From Trileptium ribeirensis (lineage: Eukaryota; Nematoda; Enoplea; Enoplida; Thoracostomopsidae), in assembly GCA_030248225.1 (NCBI GenBank), contig JASANE010012226.1:62001-126000 (forward strand): a stretch of DNA of 64,000 bases, given 5' to 3'. Within the stretch, counting starts at the first letter, position 1. Every line of letters starts with the position of its first letter. This document shows, one piece after another, positions 36,440 through 48,341 of this stretch. The notes below the pieces were generated by a model that made no database searches, was not told where the DNA came from, and saw only the letters and a list, made by a program, of their open reading frames with translations. Both the position numbers and the translations under genes were made by a program.

Positions 36440-37935
36440 TGAATTCCACTATGAACCCAAAATACAGGAAAACCACTGTAGTTATATGCGTGTTATTGGT
36501 CTCATTTAGTAGAGTTTATCCTCTGCACACCGTATAAGTACCTTCGTACGCGAGGTACTGGCATCTTGTGTATACACTTCGTTTGTGGTGATCCCACGTC
36601 AATGTTTGCAAGTTTTTGTCGCGGATGAGTGTTCAGTCTCGTGAAGACGAGACATGAAAACACAATTCACAGATTGTTATAATGGCAATTGACCAGACTC
36701 GTGAAGCCTCTGTTTGAACGATGAGACACTCAAATCATTAACCACGTTTGATGGCAAGCTGTTCCAAAGGCGGACAATCCGGTGAGAAAAGAAATGACGA
36801 CGGACATCAAGACGTGGAATATCAACTGATTGCAGCTTAAGATTGTGCCCTCTGGTGAATTCACAACCAACAGAAAAAAGTCAGAGACCTCAAGGTCCAC
36901 CAGATATGAATCATCTTGTAGAATAATATCAAATCACTACGCATTCTTCTTGTCTTTAGTGTTTGTAGGCCTAGATAGCGTAGACGATCCTCATAGCTCC
37001 AATGTCGAATCCAGGGCAACAGCTTGCTTGCATGCCTTTGAACCTCTCTATCGCACGAATATCCCGGTCCAAATAAGGACACCAAACGCATACTGCATAT
37101 TCCACGTGAGGGCGGATCAAAGATCTGTATATCTGCAACCACACATATTTCGTCCAGTGCTGTATCGTTCGTCGAATGACGTTTACCACACGTAGTGCTC
37201 TTGCAGCCACTTGGTTACAGTGTTCTGAGAACTTAAAGTTGCTACCGAAGTAAACACCTAAGTCGTTTCCCAGTTCAGTTTTAGCTAGAGCATCACCCAT
37301 TAACGAATACGCCGAACAAGGGTTGCCAAAACCACAATGCAACATTTTGCTTTTATCCTTGTTGACTGACAGACTCCACTGGCGACAAAAATCTTCAATA
37401 CCATCTAGATGTACCATCTACCATCCTTCGTGTATGCTGCTACTGTCATAATTTACGGTACAGGGTTGTGTCAAGATGGTTTTGAGTGGGACCATGAAGC
37501 GCAGAATACACGCAAATAGCAATATCTCCATAAATATTCGAGACATGTATGGTTGTTACGTAATGGTGTTATATTGTAGAACAAATGAGTCTCTATAACG
37601 ACATGCTACATTGCTGTAGGATTTCTGTCAAAACGAGGTTTAAAATGGATCGATGAGACAATATACGAAAATGGTAATATCTCCGCAACCACTCGAGGTA
37701 TATGTGTGTCATCGGTCTCATTTTGTAGACCAATTCATCCTCTATGTAGTCGCGAGTGTGAGCTGTTATTATTTGCGTTCCATGGTTGGGTCAAAAATAT
37801 TATAGTGGGCTTATGGGCCTCGAATGGGTCCATAGCCTAAAATACTCGAAAATGGTAATATCCTTGACACCCGCTCGAATTATATCGGTGTTTTGTTCTG
37901 ATTTTGCAAAGTAATTTATCCTCTATGTACTTACA
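36440..37935. repeat. Satellite-like units around LINE fragment B
   Basis: Units near 36440-36550, 37480-37600, 37640-37750 and 37830-37935 share blocks like AAAATGGTAATATCTCC, CACTCGAGGTATATGTGTG, TCGGTCTCATTTTGTAGA and TTTATCCTCTATGTA. The unit is roughly 190-215 bp. LINE fragment B separates the first unit from the others. Confidence 0.65.
36677..37420 (-). mobile_element. CR1/L2-like LINE fragment B, 5'-truncated 3' end
   Basis: Minus-strand text runs from DGIEDFCRQWSLSVNKDKSK through MLHCGFGNPCSAYSLMG, LGNDLGVYFGSNFKFSEHC and IYRSLIRPHVEYAVCVWCPY. In another frame it continues WSYEDRLRYLGL and RRMRSDLILFYKM, and ends LHESGQLPL with TAA at 36679-36677. This is the post-palm (thumb/connection) part of a CR1/L2-type RT. 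It lacks the whole catalytic half, as expected for a 5'-truncated insertion, and is a relative of fragment A. Confidence 0.87.
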
Positions 37936-37964
37936 CATTGTGAGCGTAATAATCGGGTATATAC

Positions 37965-38112
37965 TCTCATCAGTACGAGCAACATGACTGATATTCGATA
38001 GCACATTTTGCAATTTAATCCTCAATATAGCTATGTACATGTACATCTGTCTAAATTACATATTCAATACTCCGAATGCACCATCTTGCGATAAGACAAG
38101 CTACTAGTACTT
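37965..38112 (+). repeat. Dispersed repeat, copy of 21130-21280
   Basis: This is the direct-orientation partner of the 21.1-kb copy, sharing ACATGACTGATATTCG, CTCAATATAGCTATGTACAT and GACAAGCTACTAGT. Confidence 0.65.
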
Positions 38113-40055
38113 AACATTTTCGCTTAGACATTTCTGCCCCGATCATAACCTATCAAGCAAAGTCAATGAAAGTGCTTCTGGCGCTCACGAAACAATCTCG
38201 TATGTCAAACGCTCTCTTCAGTTGTGAATTGGAAAGTTGTTTGTGACGTATATATAAGGCTTTTATGCGGCTTATAGTAGAATATTCAGCTTCGTCATGA
38301 TCCCGTTTTCATAAGACATAGCAAGGTTAGAAAAAGTCCCGGTCATAAAATTCTAACATATGACAATATATCTAATATATCTACGTCAAGTTAGGCTATA
38401 AGCCGTTGAGACGACGCTTTAGGAAATCATCTCATTCTAATCGACGCAGTCACTCGTTGATTGACTATTTTGGACGGCAGCTCAGCAGTTAAAAATGATA
38501 GCCTAGTCTCCCTTTCTGCATGTGTACGGCGCAGCCACTAACCGTATTGAAAGACATCGTTTTCCTTAATGTACTAAAAGGGGTGTATTTTTCTATATCT
38601 GTGCCATTGACGGATGCTCCGAAACCTCAGTTTGGAACTTCAGATTGGGCGATAAACCCAGACTATGCACGCTAGCCGGGTTTCCGTCAGCAAATTACAA
38701 GTGTTGGGAAATAATTTTCAGCAAAGCAAAATACTCGAAATTTCTTTATGTTGTGCTCACACGGGCTATGACAATTATTCGATAAATCCACAATTGGCAG
38801 TAGTTGTTTGGCGCAGGACGCTAATCAGGAACTGTTGGACAAAGGTATAACTAAAAACTAAGTTCTCCCCAAATAAAATGGACCAAAATCTAAAAAATTT
38901 TATTAAGTAAAATTAACTAAAATTCTGAGTATTTTGAGTCTATAACCCCTTCTAGCTTACGGGGCCCCCAACACGCCTGTTATATTTTTAATGTTTGATT
39001 GGGGGTAGGAGTTGGATTGGGAATTTTTATGACGGCTATCAGAATTAAAAAGACACAGGATTCGTCACCGAAGATAGTAGCGCCCGAGGTGTGGCCAGCA
39101 GTATGCCTGTGGAACGATTCGAATGGCACGTGTTCTCTTGCTTCGTGATCTGCTTTATGCCTTATGTGTTGCGCTGCTGCGTGAGTAGATTCTAAGCACT
39201 CTTGGTTCGGCAAAGTAAGAACCAAATACGTTGTTGAAAATGGTTTATTTAAAAGAATTAGTACACAAATAAGGCAGGGTTCTTTAGTACCACTAGGCTT
39301 AGTTTACCCCACTGATATCACCGGTAATTTTGATCCTATTTCTCTTCCGGACTAGGCCACTCAAGCGCACGAATTCAGCTTGTTGATTCCTTATTAGTGT
39401 TAAGGTTAAATTATTTACTGTTTACTACTCCTCTTGTGAGGTTGTTACAATCACCCCTGGATGGCTGACAACTGTACAAGTATTTGAGTACCTTAACCTA
39501 CGCCTTACATTTACACTAATACTGGTCCCTATTTAATGCAATCGCGCCCGGATGGCTGACAAATTGCGTTAAGGTTGAGTGATAACAATTGTGGACAATT
39601 CTTTGTGTCATAGTCGTGATGTCTTAAACAGCCAGGAAATATTCAGGTAAACCACTGCTGCGACTCCGAAAACAATTTTCAGTATCCGTATCACCGGCCA
39701 AATTCAAAATATGCGTGCCAACACAATAAAACGCCAAGCTACCAACACTATGGTAGCTATATAATCAAACGCACCTAAATCGATAAATCAAAAAACACAG
39801 CGTAATTCTTTACGCTAAAAGTCCGCGATGCCTGCTACAGACTGATAGAACTTACCAAACTCTTAACTACATGTTAGCTAGTTAGGAAAATAAATAGAAA
39901 ATACGTAAATCAACTTTGAAACAAAAATATCAGTCAGTAAAATTTAGAATTTTTGGATTTGGTGGGGTGGCGACCGTATAATAAGTAAATTAGTGAAATT
40001 ATTATTTTTTTTTGGTTTGGGTTATTTTAGGGTGGTTGGGTGGGTTTGGGCCCGA
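38113..40055. other. Unassigned, with a small internal duplication
   Basis: No gene is supported. A block near 39.46 kb (CCTGGATGGCTGACAACTGT) recurs at 39.55 kb (CCCGGATGGCTGACAAATTG). The segment 38.95-39.30 kb has slightly higher GC and a minus-strand open stretch (39225-38980) without recognisable similarity. Confidence 0.4.
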
Positions 40056-40059
40056 AAAC

Positions 40060-40560
40060 CCCCTTTGTAGCCTGGGAAACCCCCAACACCAACTTACTTC
40101 AACTTTTTTGCTGTACTAGCTAAATGATTATTAGCAACCTCCATCTTCTTTCTTTTCAGGTAATTTCCATCATTTCTCTATTTGCACCTTTCATGAAGTT
40201 CCCCTAAAACCCCCCAATTATTTTCTTTCGAACAAAATTACATTCTTTTGCCTTTCCTTACTGCTCCCTTACCCTTTTGCCTTCCCATCCTTTTCTCTTA
40301 CTACCCTTCCTTCCACTTTTCATAAAACCCCCTTACTTTATTCAATTTAATTATGTCTCCTCCTGTCCAAACTCCTCTTTCCCTTTCATAATTTTTTGTA
40401 CCCCCACCCCAATACCTTCCCTTCATCTCTACTTCAGCTCGACTACTCTTAAATTCCCCTAAAATTCCCCAAATTTACCTATCTTCCAAAAATTATATTA
40501 CAACATCCCTTGCACCACCACTTTCCCCTTCCTTTCTCGGATGGTTATAGGGCTACCACA
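40060..40560. repeat. C/T-rich (strand-asymmetric) tract
   Basis: About 500 bases are dominated by C and T on the plus strand, with recurring CCCTTCC, TTTTCC and ACCCCC words and few G. It is bounded by a G-rich stretch around 40015-40055. The short open frame inside (40277-40462) is just the pyrimidine bias. Confidence 0.65.
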
Positions 40561-40659
40561 TTCGCTAGGAAGACAAAGTCTTGGTCATTCATGCCGCCAC
40601 CCAACATGTAACTTCACTTGTTTAAACATTTCAATAATGTTGTTTAATAATATTGTGTA

Positions 40660-42890
40660 AATGAGCGGCAGGCACGCTCAGTGGTAGTAAATCCGGTTCA
40701 CATGGTAGCCCCTAGCGGTTCCTAGCTGGCCGTCCCAGTAGCCTGCAATAACACCTAAGCGCTAAGCCCCTTCAAGCACACAATTGTCTTTATAATAAAT
40801 TTCTTTATATATATGCAAGCTAGGTTTTTTAATAATTATTATATAGTGTGCCAGCTCCGTATGCGGTAGGGGTGACCCATCACGGCAACGTAGATTGCGT
40901 TTTGTGTTTTATGCATATTGTAGCATATCGTTTTGTTTTCTAAATTTTCTTAACATTTTATCGTTTTTCTCTATCACGCCCATCTCTCCAAATTTCATTA
41001 CTTCAAAATTACAAAATTTTAAATCCATATAATTTTACAAAATTTCAATTCAAACAAAACATCAATAAAATTTCACTTCAGTCTGAACTTGTCACCGTGC
41101 AGTGCGATTGTTTTGTGCACAGGGTTAGTCATGTAATAGGTACGTTGAGTTTAGACGTTGTCTCTTGAAGTTGTTTTTGTGGTTATCCATAGTTTTTGTT
41201 TAAGCGAGAATGCACAGTACTGCATGCGATCAGTAGCTGGCTATGACAGCCGAATAAAAGCACACTACACAGCGGTACAAAACATTCCAAACAGCTGAGG
41301 CACAGGGTATTATATCGGCAACAGCTGCTAGGCTACTTGCGAGGCGGCCTGTGTCGCAAGACTCCTATTTTGGATGGACGTCTTACGAGCTTAAAATTCG
41401 GTAGGACCCTGGTTTTCGACTACCTAGTTATAGAGTATACGGCACCGTCACCCTTGCCTGAAAACCTCACAGCGTGGTGTATAAATAATCTTAACCTACA
41501 TCGAGCGGAGAGATTGCGGCGCGGTATTGTTTTTGCATAGTGGGTGTGCGGTAGTCCTGGCTTATCTAAATTCGTATTGCGACGGTGATTGTAGCCGTTT
41601 TTGTGGAGGATATTTCACCGAACCTATAGAAGAGGCAGTAAAAACGCATTCATCAGAGCTAACACAAACCTAGAGTAACGTGCCATACGGATGGTGCCAA
41701 AAATGCCTTTACTTCAATTTCATTTCAACAAAGGGTCCGCGCATAGCGGTTACCAGGAAGGCGTGGATCGTCTTTGTTATCGAAACCGACTACGACAACA
41801 CAGCTTATCTGGAAGATACTGGCATAGGCCTAATGCGGGAATTCACAGCATTGGGATGTATTTCAGAATACGGGGCGCAGTTCTTGCGTTGATGTCGAGC
41901 AAACGACTACCAAATATTGGTAGGCTACAAAAGTATTTCTTTTATTATTACTAGTTGCGCTGCTGTTTTGCGTAACCGCGCGAACAGCCAGAAGAGACAG
42001 GCTGCTTTTGAAAAACTCAGCGTACATGACGACGTACTCGTCATTAAACAAGGCATAGTATGCAAGCTTTTCACAAGATAGGGCACCGGGGCAACTTTTC
42101 AGAGTATACAGCTAATAGTTCAGTGGTACAGTTGAACAGATATAGCGATGAATAAGTGCTGTGATAAGATGGACCAGGAGCTAGTATTCCATTATTTTTG
42201 GTTTAATATTATTCTTATGGCATTTATTAACTCAGATTGTTTTAGTAATAATAATTAATTTTCATTAATAGTTCTTTATTGTCTTTATGACTACTCCTAA
42301 TTTATTAACGTTTAACATTACTTTATTTAAGGTTTCCTACCTTAATATAAAATTTACTACCACTTTAGTTTAAATAATTATCCAAATTTTAATAAAATAT
42401 TTTAGATTTAATTGTATTATTATTAAACTAATTTTTATTAAATAAGTTTGTTTTAAGCTCGCTACGCCATTGATAGCTAGGGGTTCGTCTAACTATATCT
42501 ACGTGCCATTATTATTAGACTACAGTCATTCTAGTGTCGGTCTACGTCGATTCTAAATGTGCTTGTTATAGTCTAAAAAGGGGTTTTATATGTATAACCA
42601 AAACGGTTTCTATATAGTAGCTAACAACATAGCTAGGTAGCTTAGGTTTAAACATGTTTTCAATGTGCACGAGTGTCGCGTGGAAGTTTTTTGCGAGAAT
42701 CGCAACAATCGAAGTTTCCAAGTGTATTAACTTCAAAACTCGTGAAACTAGCCTGAGATTGTTTTTAACCCTTCCATTCGTAAAGTGACATATTTGCTTG
42801 GCGCCTTGATTATCTGGTTTGTCGTTCGGCGTATGCTTGCACGCGCGTTGTTATTCGTTCGATTTGCAGGATTCCTTAAGGAACAGAACA
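40660..42890. other. Unassigned block, possible SINE head and AT-rich spacer
   Basis: At 40660-40740 the text CACGCTCAGTGGTAG followed by GGTTCACATGG is weakly tRNA-like. 41.1-42.1 kb is GC-richer with short open stretches (41337-41540, 41680-41892) that I cannot identify; they may belong to the retroelement downstream. 42.2-42.45 kb is very AT-rich. Confidence 0.35.
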
Positions 42891-42894
42891 ACAG

Positions 42895-43020
42895 CTCTGA
42901 AATATCATAGTGGATGGTGCACGAGTCTCACAACCGAGCGACCCAGGTTCAATCCGCGGTTGGAGCAGAAGTTTGTTCAGGGTTGCACAAAATACGCATG
43001 CTGCAAAACCCTCGTCGGAT
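42895..43020 (+). repeat. tRNA-derived SINE head
   Basis: A-box-like TAGTGGATGG and B-box-like AGGTTCAATCC are spaced as in a tRNA gene (42908-42954). They are followed by an unrelated tail to about 43020. Confidence 0.5.
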
Positions 43021-43299
43021 AGCATTGGTGCTATACTACAACGTATGCAGTGGTTTTTAAGGATGTTGCTAATCGTCAGGATACGAAATTTTCGGAACTG
43101 GAACTAGAGTTAGTGGCACCGGAGCGTTGATGGGGACAATACCGAATGAACTGTAGGTACAGAGGTAGCAATTGCAATATTTTGTTAAATAGCAAGTGCG
43201 CAATTGTGTATCGCGCAAAACAAATGGTATAAGTCAGCAGGTAACACATTGGAGCAGTTGCGTGACCTGGTTCTCAGTTTGCCGGCCGAGGGTGGGGTC

Positions 43300-44280
43300 T
43301 GAATGGATGCATTAGCGTCAGAATATTCTCATGTTGCTACGTTAAATACGCTGCCTAAGAAACGAGTATTTTCGGCTGCACCAAATTTAGCGCAAGTGCC
43401 TACAGATGGAAGAGTGCAGCCCTGGCTGCTGGTGCATCCGCTCCTGCATTGGCTTCTGCTAACGCTGCTGTGCCGCGAATTGACGTTCAAGCACCCCCGA
43501 CGAAAAGCACTTCAAAATTGGCTCGTCTGATGATACGTGTGATTTTGATACCGTTTTACGTTGGTTGGAATTAGCTGGCATTGAGGAGTCAAACGACTCA
43601 AAATCTTGTGACGTAAGCTTCGTGATTCAGCTCAACGGTTTGCTCAATTGCTAATGGTAAGCGAAACTACCCCAAAAACGTACGATGAATTGGTGTTGAA
43701 ATTAAAAAATATATTTTCCGATAGTTGAGAATTTAAGGATGAAATTGATAACTTTCACAAAAATCTTCAGTAGCAGACTTTCCAGATCAGTTCTGCTTGC
43801 ATTGCCACAAGCGTATTGTTCCGCTGAAATTAGATTCGGATCATGCTGCAAAATTATTATTTAATACATTTTTGGGTGGCATGAACGTAATTTACGAACT
43901 CGTTTAGTGCATGGAGATCAGTGGTCGTTCGGCTAGCTGAGGAGCAGGCATTGTGTATCGAACGCACTGCAAGTTTGGTGGCCGCACCGAAAGATGGTGC
44001 TGCATCACCAAAAGCTATTGTGCTGAAGTGCTCGAATGATGGATCTACGTCGAATGCTCGGTCGTCGCAGTCTACGCCGAATCGTAATAATAGGCCGAAA
44101 CTCGACCCTGCAAATCGAAATAGTATTGGTAAGTCCCAGGATAATCGTGGCATGTCATTTTCATCTATTGTGTGTTATGATTGTGGCGATGGAGGTCACA
44201 CACGTTTACATAGTCCGTATCAGGTAAGCTTTAATCAACAAGAAATTTTTGGCGCTTGGGAAGCAGTTTTTTGAAATCGT
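43300..44280 (+). pseudogene. Gag-like polyprotein relic with zinc knuckle
   Basis: Broken frames include KTYDELVLKLKNIFSDS (near 43680), typical of retroelement gag. They also include LAEEQALCIERTASLVAAPK and a low-complexity Ser/Asn region (44040-44130). A knuckle CYDCGDGGHTRLHS at 44173-44214 fits CX2CX4HX4C except that the last Cys is Ser. Several stops and frameshifts separate the pieces, so it is inactive. It lies just upstream of the tyrosine recombinase relic and is probably part of the same element. Confidence 0.7.
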
Positions 44281-44779
44281 GATTGTGAACCTCGCAATGG
44301 CAACCTTTGTTGAGCCAAATACAGGACCGGACCCGCTAAAGTATTATTTATGCATGCTCCCAGGCCATTAAGGTCGGGATCGTCCGCAACTACTTCCGTC
44401 TGTTATCATGTTATGAAGAGCGTACACAGCCGTTGCAGCTTATACGCAAGCATTCGGTCGATTCGGAGACTGGTGCAGTATATAATTATCAAGTTATCTC
44501 GCTTCCATGTAGTCCATTTCATCTTTCACTTTTCCTCGTGGCGTTGTTAAATCAAAGTGTTTCATTTTCTTCTATTATGTAGAGTTTTTATGCTGTTTGT
44601 TGCGCGCATGCTACAGCAGACTTTCCCGTGCCATGTTCATCACTGACTAAGACCGTTTTGGAGTCTTGTAAGCGCTCTGCGGGAAGTAGTAGGCGAACAA
44701 GAGAACCCCTACCTTTTTGGGTCGTCAAGGCCTTATATAATCCTACAAATTTTAAAGATTAACGTCAACTACGAACGTT

Positions 44780-45345
44780 GACTTTCTTCATTTACGGAGC
44801 GCAGAAATAGCTCATCTCAAGCGGAGTGACGTAGTAATGTGCTCGGATTGTGTCAAGTTACGGGTTTAGGTCGAGTAAAACTGATCAGTATCGTAGAGGC
44901 CATGTTGTAACTATTGCTGCGAGCCATAATACTACTTTTTGTCCACGTAAAGTCATTGCTTCTTATATAACTGCATTAGGAGATTCTCCGGGCATTGATC
45001 ATTATTTATTGCTCAGGTTTAGTAAACGGAGACAGAATTCGCCGTTATGGATGTTAAAGCTTTCGTATGCTCTAATGCAAGTAATATTTCAGGAGGCATT
45101 GCGACGGCTTTCTGTTGACAATGTGGTTCAGTTTTCGCTTCATAGTTTAACGTCGGTGGAGCTTCGTTTGCGCCAAATTCCGGGGTACCACTGTCGCTTA
45201 TCAAGAAACATGGACGTTTGAAACACGAGTGTGCAAAGGACGGATATGTTCAGGACAGCTCCGCAGTCCAACTGTCTGTTACGCATTCTATGCTGAGAAC
45301 TTTGATGTCCTGATTATAAAATGTCTGTTATTGCGCGCCGTAGTG
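44780..45345 (+). pseudogene. Tyrosine recombinase relic of a DIRS/Ngaro-like element
   Basis: The frame at 44786-44866 reads LHLRSAEIAHLKRSDVV, with the first catalytic-type Arg at 44795-44797. The text then continues SSKTDQYRRGHVVTIAA, CPRKVIASYITALGD, IFQEALRRLSVDNVVQFSLH and HSLTS. After a frameshift come LIKKHGRLKHECAKDGYVQD and LSVTHSML. This order matches YR-type recombinases of DIRS/Ngaro retroelements and Cryptons (KTDQYR, HSLRSGG, KHGRW, DGYV.DS). The HxxR box has become HSLT, losing its Arg, and the frame is broken at least twice. The neighbouring gag knuckle favours a YR retrotransposon over a Crypton. Confidence 0.78.
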
Positions 45346-45599
45346 TCCATATATGCCTAATTCACCGTTAATATTGCAAAGCAAGTGGGTGTTGGTCATT
45401 TAAAGCAATGAGAATTAGAACCTACCTCGAATTCGAATCCAGCTGTTCAATCCGCTACTAGGAACGCTACCAACTGTTTAAAACGTACAACGGGTGAATC
45501 AATGTCAGGTTTACTTATGTCAGGTGTGCTTGTTGACAGTAAGAGCGAACAGCCTTGTAAATTGGGAACGACCCTGTGACTATTTTAAAATCTAAACTA

Positions 45600-47900
45600 A
45601 TTCCTAAGCAAATTGTTCAAATGACAACGCTTAACCTTTGTCAAGAATAGATCCCTGTGGTGCTAAGTTTCCGTTCCCCGTGCTTGTGGCGTGGGTTGCT
45701 CTTGGCCGCTCCTTCCCTTAGACCAGGTCACACGTAAAACGGGGTAGCTTGGTGAGTTACCCGGGAGCTGATACCGGGGCCCGCTACCTTATCTAGAAAT
45801 TCCTTGAGAAGTAAAATTTAGAATTTAGAGGCCCCTGTGCTACACTGCAATCCGGTGGTTTGTAATCTCTGTCCTACTCCTGCTAAAAGCCTACCTTTTA
45901 TTTATTCACCGGTGTATTCACCCTAAGTTTTTGGTCTTATTGCTTTCCGATCCACATATCGCTTATGTCTAAAATCCACCACTTAATTAGTTATTCACTC
46001 AAAAATAGAGCAGATATGGTATTTAACCACAAAAACAGAATTATACGGTGCCTTGCATGGTACCCTAACACAAATGCAAAAACAATCCGAATCACGATAC
46101 ATTACAGCGATGGCAGTATATTCGAGAGTGACTGACACTATTATACCCGGTCGACACGTAAAACCATTCCCCTTTTTTACTTTATCTGACGCAGAACCTT
46201 CCAAGACTATCCGTTCTGAGCTATCCCTCGCTAGAAGCACCGTCCCAAATTTGCTTCACCCATAAAACTCAATTTGCTACCAGCTAGTCTGCTATCTAGA
46301 AAGAACGCGGCACAACCATCTCTTGTTTGTTTCCGTTTTTCTCGTGTGAGCCTCGAGTTGAGTCCCGTTTGTGATCTACGTAATTACCGAAGCATGGAGC
46401 TACTTGCGCGTACTGGTGGCCACGAAATCATGAGCTTGTAGCCTGCGCCCCTGTCCTTTTATCTGAAAAGCTGGCGTCACCGAGACTAAACGGAGGGCTA
46501 GAGGGTGCGAATTGTTCAAGGGTCAGTTCCGCGTCTCCCTGAAGTCAAAACAAAGTTGCCTGCTCCCCGTAATTGGTTTTGTAAAAGAGATTTCGACGTG
46601 GCTCCCTGCCGTAGCCGTACGGCTTGAGAACACACGTCTAGGCTTTTTATATATAGTGGGGCATATGCTACTTTCGAACTCTCACGAGGGCAGGAGCTCG
46701 AATCTGCAGGAGTGGTCTCGATAACTTTTAAATGGATTAAGTTCCCTGGGTCGTAGCTGACTACATATCATTTTTATCAACTAGAATTGTTTGATCATTT
46801 CTCACCGGCCCGAAGTGATTTGCACTACTCAAGTCTGCACGAGATTGCCATCTCGCTCATTTATTTGATTTCTTTGAAAGGATTTGCGTGTTTCCGATAG
46901 CTGAATACCAAAACGCCGTTCAAGTAAAGTCTGAAGAGAAGCTGGGTGAAAAATAACGTCCAACCGGTTAGGGCACGTAACCCTGCATTCGGAGTGGCCG
47001 TGTCCGCCCACCTGAAGATCGAGACTCTGCTTCTTGAAAACCTGGTTGGTCATATAATTTAAAATTTGCCTTGACTGAGCTTTTCGGGGTGCGCAAAGAA
47101 GGAGAAAAACAGTCCAGGAATCCGTGGCTCGCTGCCGTATACCCAGAACGGCAACGCCTCGCGGCGATGCGGTCCCAGGTAACGGCAGGGTTGCCCGATC
47201 CCCGGAGGTCCTCGTATACTGATAAAAGATCAACGGGGCTCCATACCGTAGCTGCACGGCTTGCGAGTACCCGGGTTGACTTTTGTGTGGTCGTACGAAA
47301 CACTATGAATATCTCAGGAGGGCAGTACTACAATTTCGAGGGTGGCTCAGTCCGGCGTATTATAATGAAATGAACTCTTGGCTGTGGTCGCAACTGGCTC
47401 CAGATTGACTATTGACTTATCCTTGCGCGAATTGCCTGATTATGCCGTGTCCCATCATCTCCCCCTTTTATCAATCACCGCAGCATATCAATACCAAAAC
47501 CAATTTAAAGCTGCTACCCACTGAGCGGCTCATATCATCCAAAACAGTGTCCGATGATAAGGGGAACGGCTCGGGCTCAAAAGGAAGAAATTTTTTCGTT
47601 AAACTTGATTTTCCTTTTTCCAAAGCTCAAGCAGGAGCATTCACTCAACACGGCAGCACCCACAAGAGCGGATCTTATAATTTGAAATGATTAATTTCAA
47701 AAGCTGAAAGACCAGGTGAGGCTCCCCTGTATTCTGCACGAAGAAAGACCCACCGGGGTGAATCAAAAAGCGAAAGGAGGAGCAACCAAGACCTAAAAGC
47801 GTAAACGACTGCCAAAGAGGAATTTCAGTGGCGACAACTGCCAAAGCAAACCTCGACTGGCTGTGATGCTACAACGATCAGTCCTCTTTTATACCCTCCG
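45600..47900. repeat. GC-richer cluster of short repeat modules
   Basis: No protein family was recognised in the open stretches (46829-47257 minus, 47071-47373 plus). Two diverged modules align: 46600-46720 (CCGTAGCCGTACGGCTTG, GAGGGCAGGAGC) and 47235-47350 (CCGTAGCTGCACGGCTTG, GAGGGCAGTAC). Text at 46960-47010 (GGTTAGGGCACGTAACCCTG then GCATTCGGAG) is SINE-head-like. Confidence 0.45.
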
Positions 47901-48257
47901 TCTACCCCCATATCTTCTTGTGCTCGTTGCTCCCCTAAAATCACCGATATCCTAGAGAAGCGTCAAGACTTAAAATAAAGTCAAAACTTAAAATATAATA
48001 TAAAATACGTATATTTGCCATATATTTGTAAAACAACCACTATAAGAGCCTGGAACACAACGGGTAAGCCAACAGTGTTTGCAGCGGCACAGAAGCAACT
48101 TTTGGTGTTGTGCGGGTAGTGACCAAAACGTGCCAACAAGGCACGTAAACAACCTCAGCGTCGCGGTGGTCGACGCGAGATTTTCGGTAAAAGATATATC
48201 AGCGCCTTCTGTGCTTAAATTGTATTGGATTTTTTATATATTTATTTGCAATTTCAG

Positions 48258-48341
48258 CAGAACAGATGGTAGTAGCCGACTGGGGCGGGATCAGGTCTCA
48301 GCCCTGGCAGGCCGCCTACTAGAGAAAATCAAATTTTTAAG
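48258..48341 (+). CDS. Candidate internal exon of an unknown plus-strand gene
   Basis: This 84-nt segment is bounded by a strong acceptor (TTATTTGCAATTTCAG) and a GTTAAT donor. It is open as RTDGSSRLGRDQVSALAGRL followed by LEKIKFL, with GC-rich codons unlike the flanks. Incoming phase is 2, outgoing 2. No family was recognised. It could be a chance open stretch within the GC-richer repeat area. Confidence 0.3.

Noticed and set aside
36830..37195. 121-codon plus-strand frame
   Set aside because: It is the shadow of the minus-strand LINE RT fragment, whose reading matches known RT text.
46829..47303. Long minus-strand open frames (up to 142 codons)
   Set aside because: They lie in a GC-rich repeat block, overlap each other and a plus-strand frame, and show no recognisable domain.
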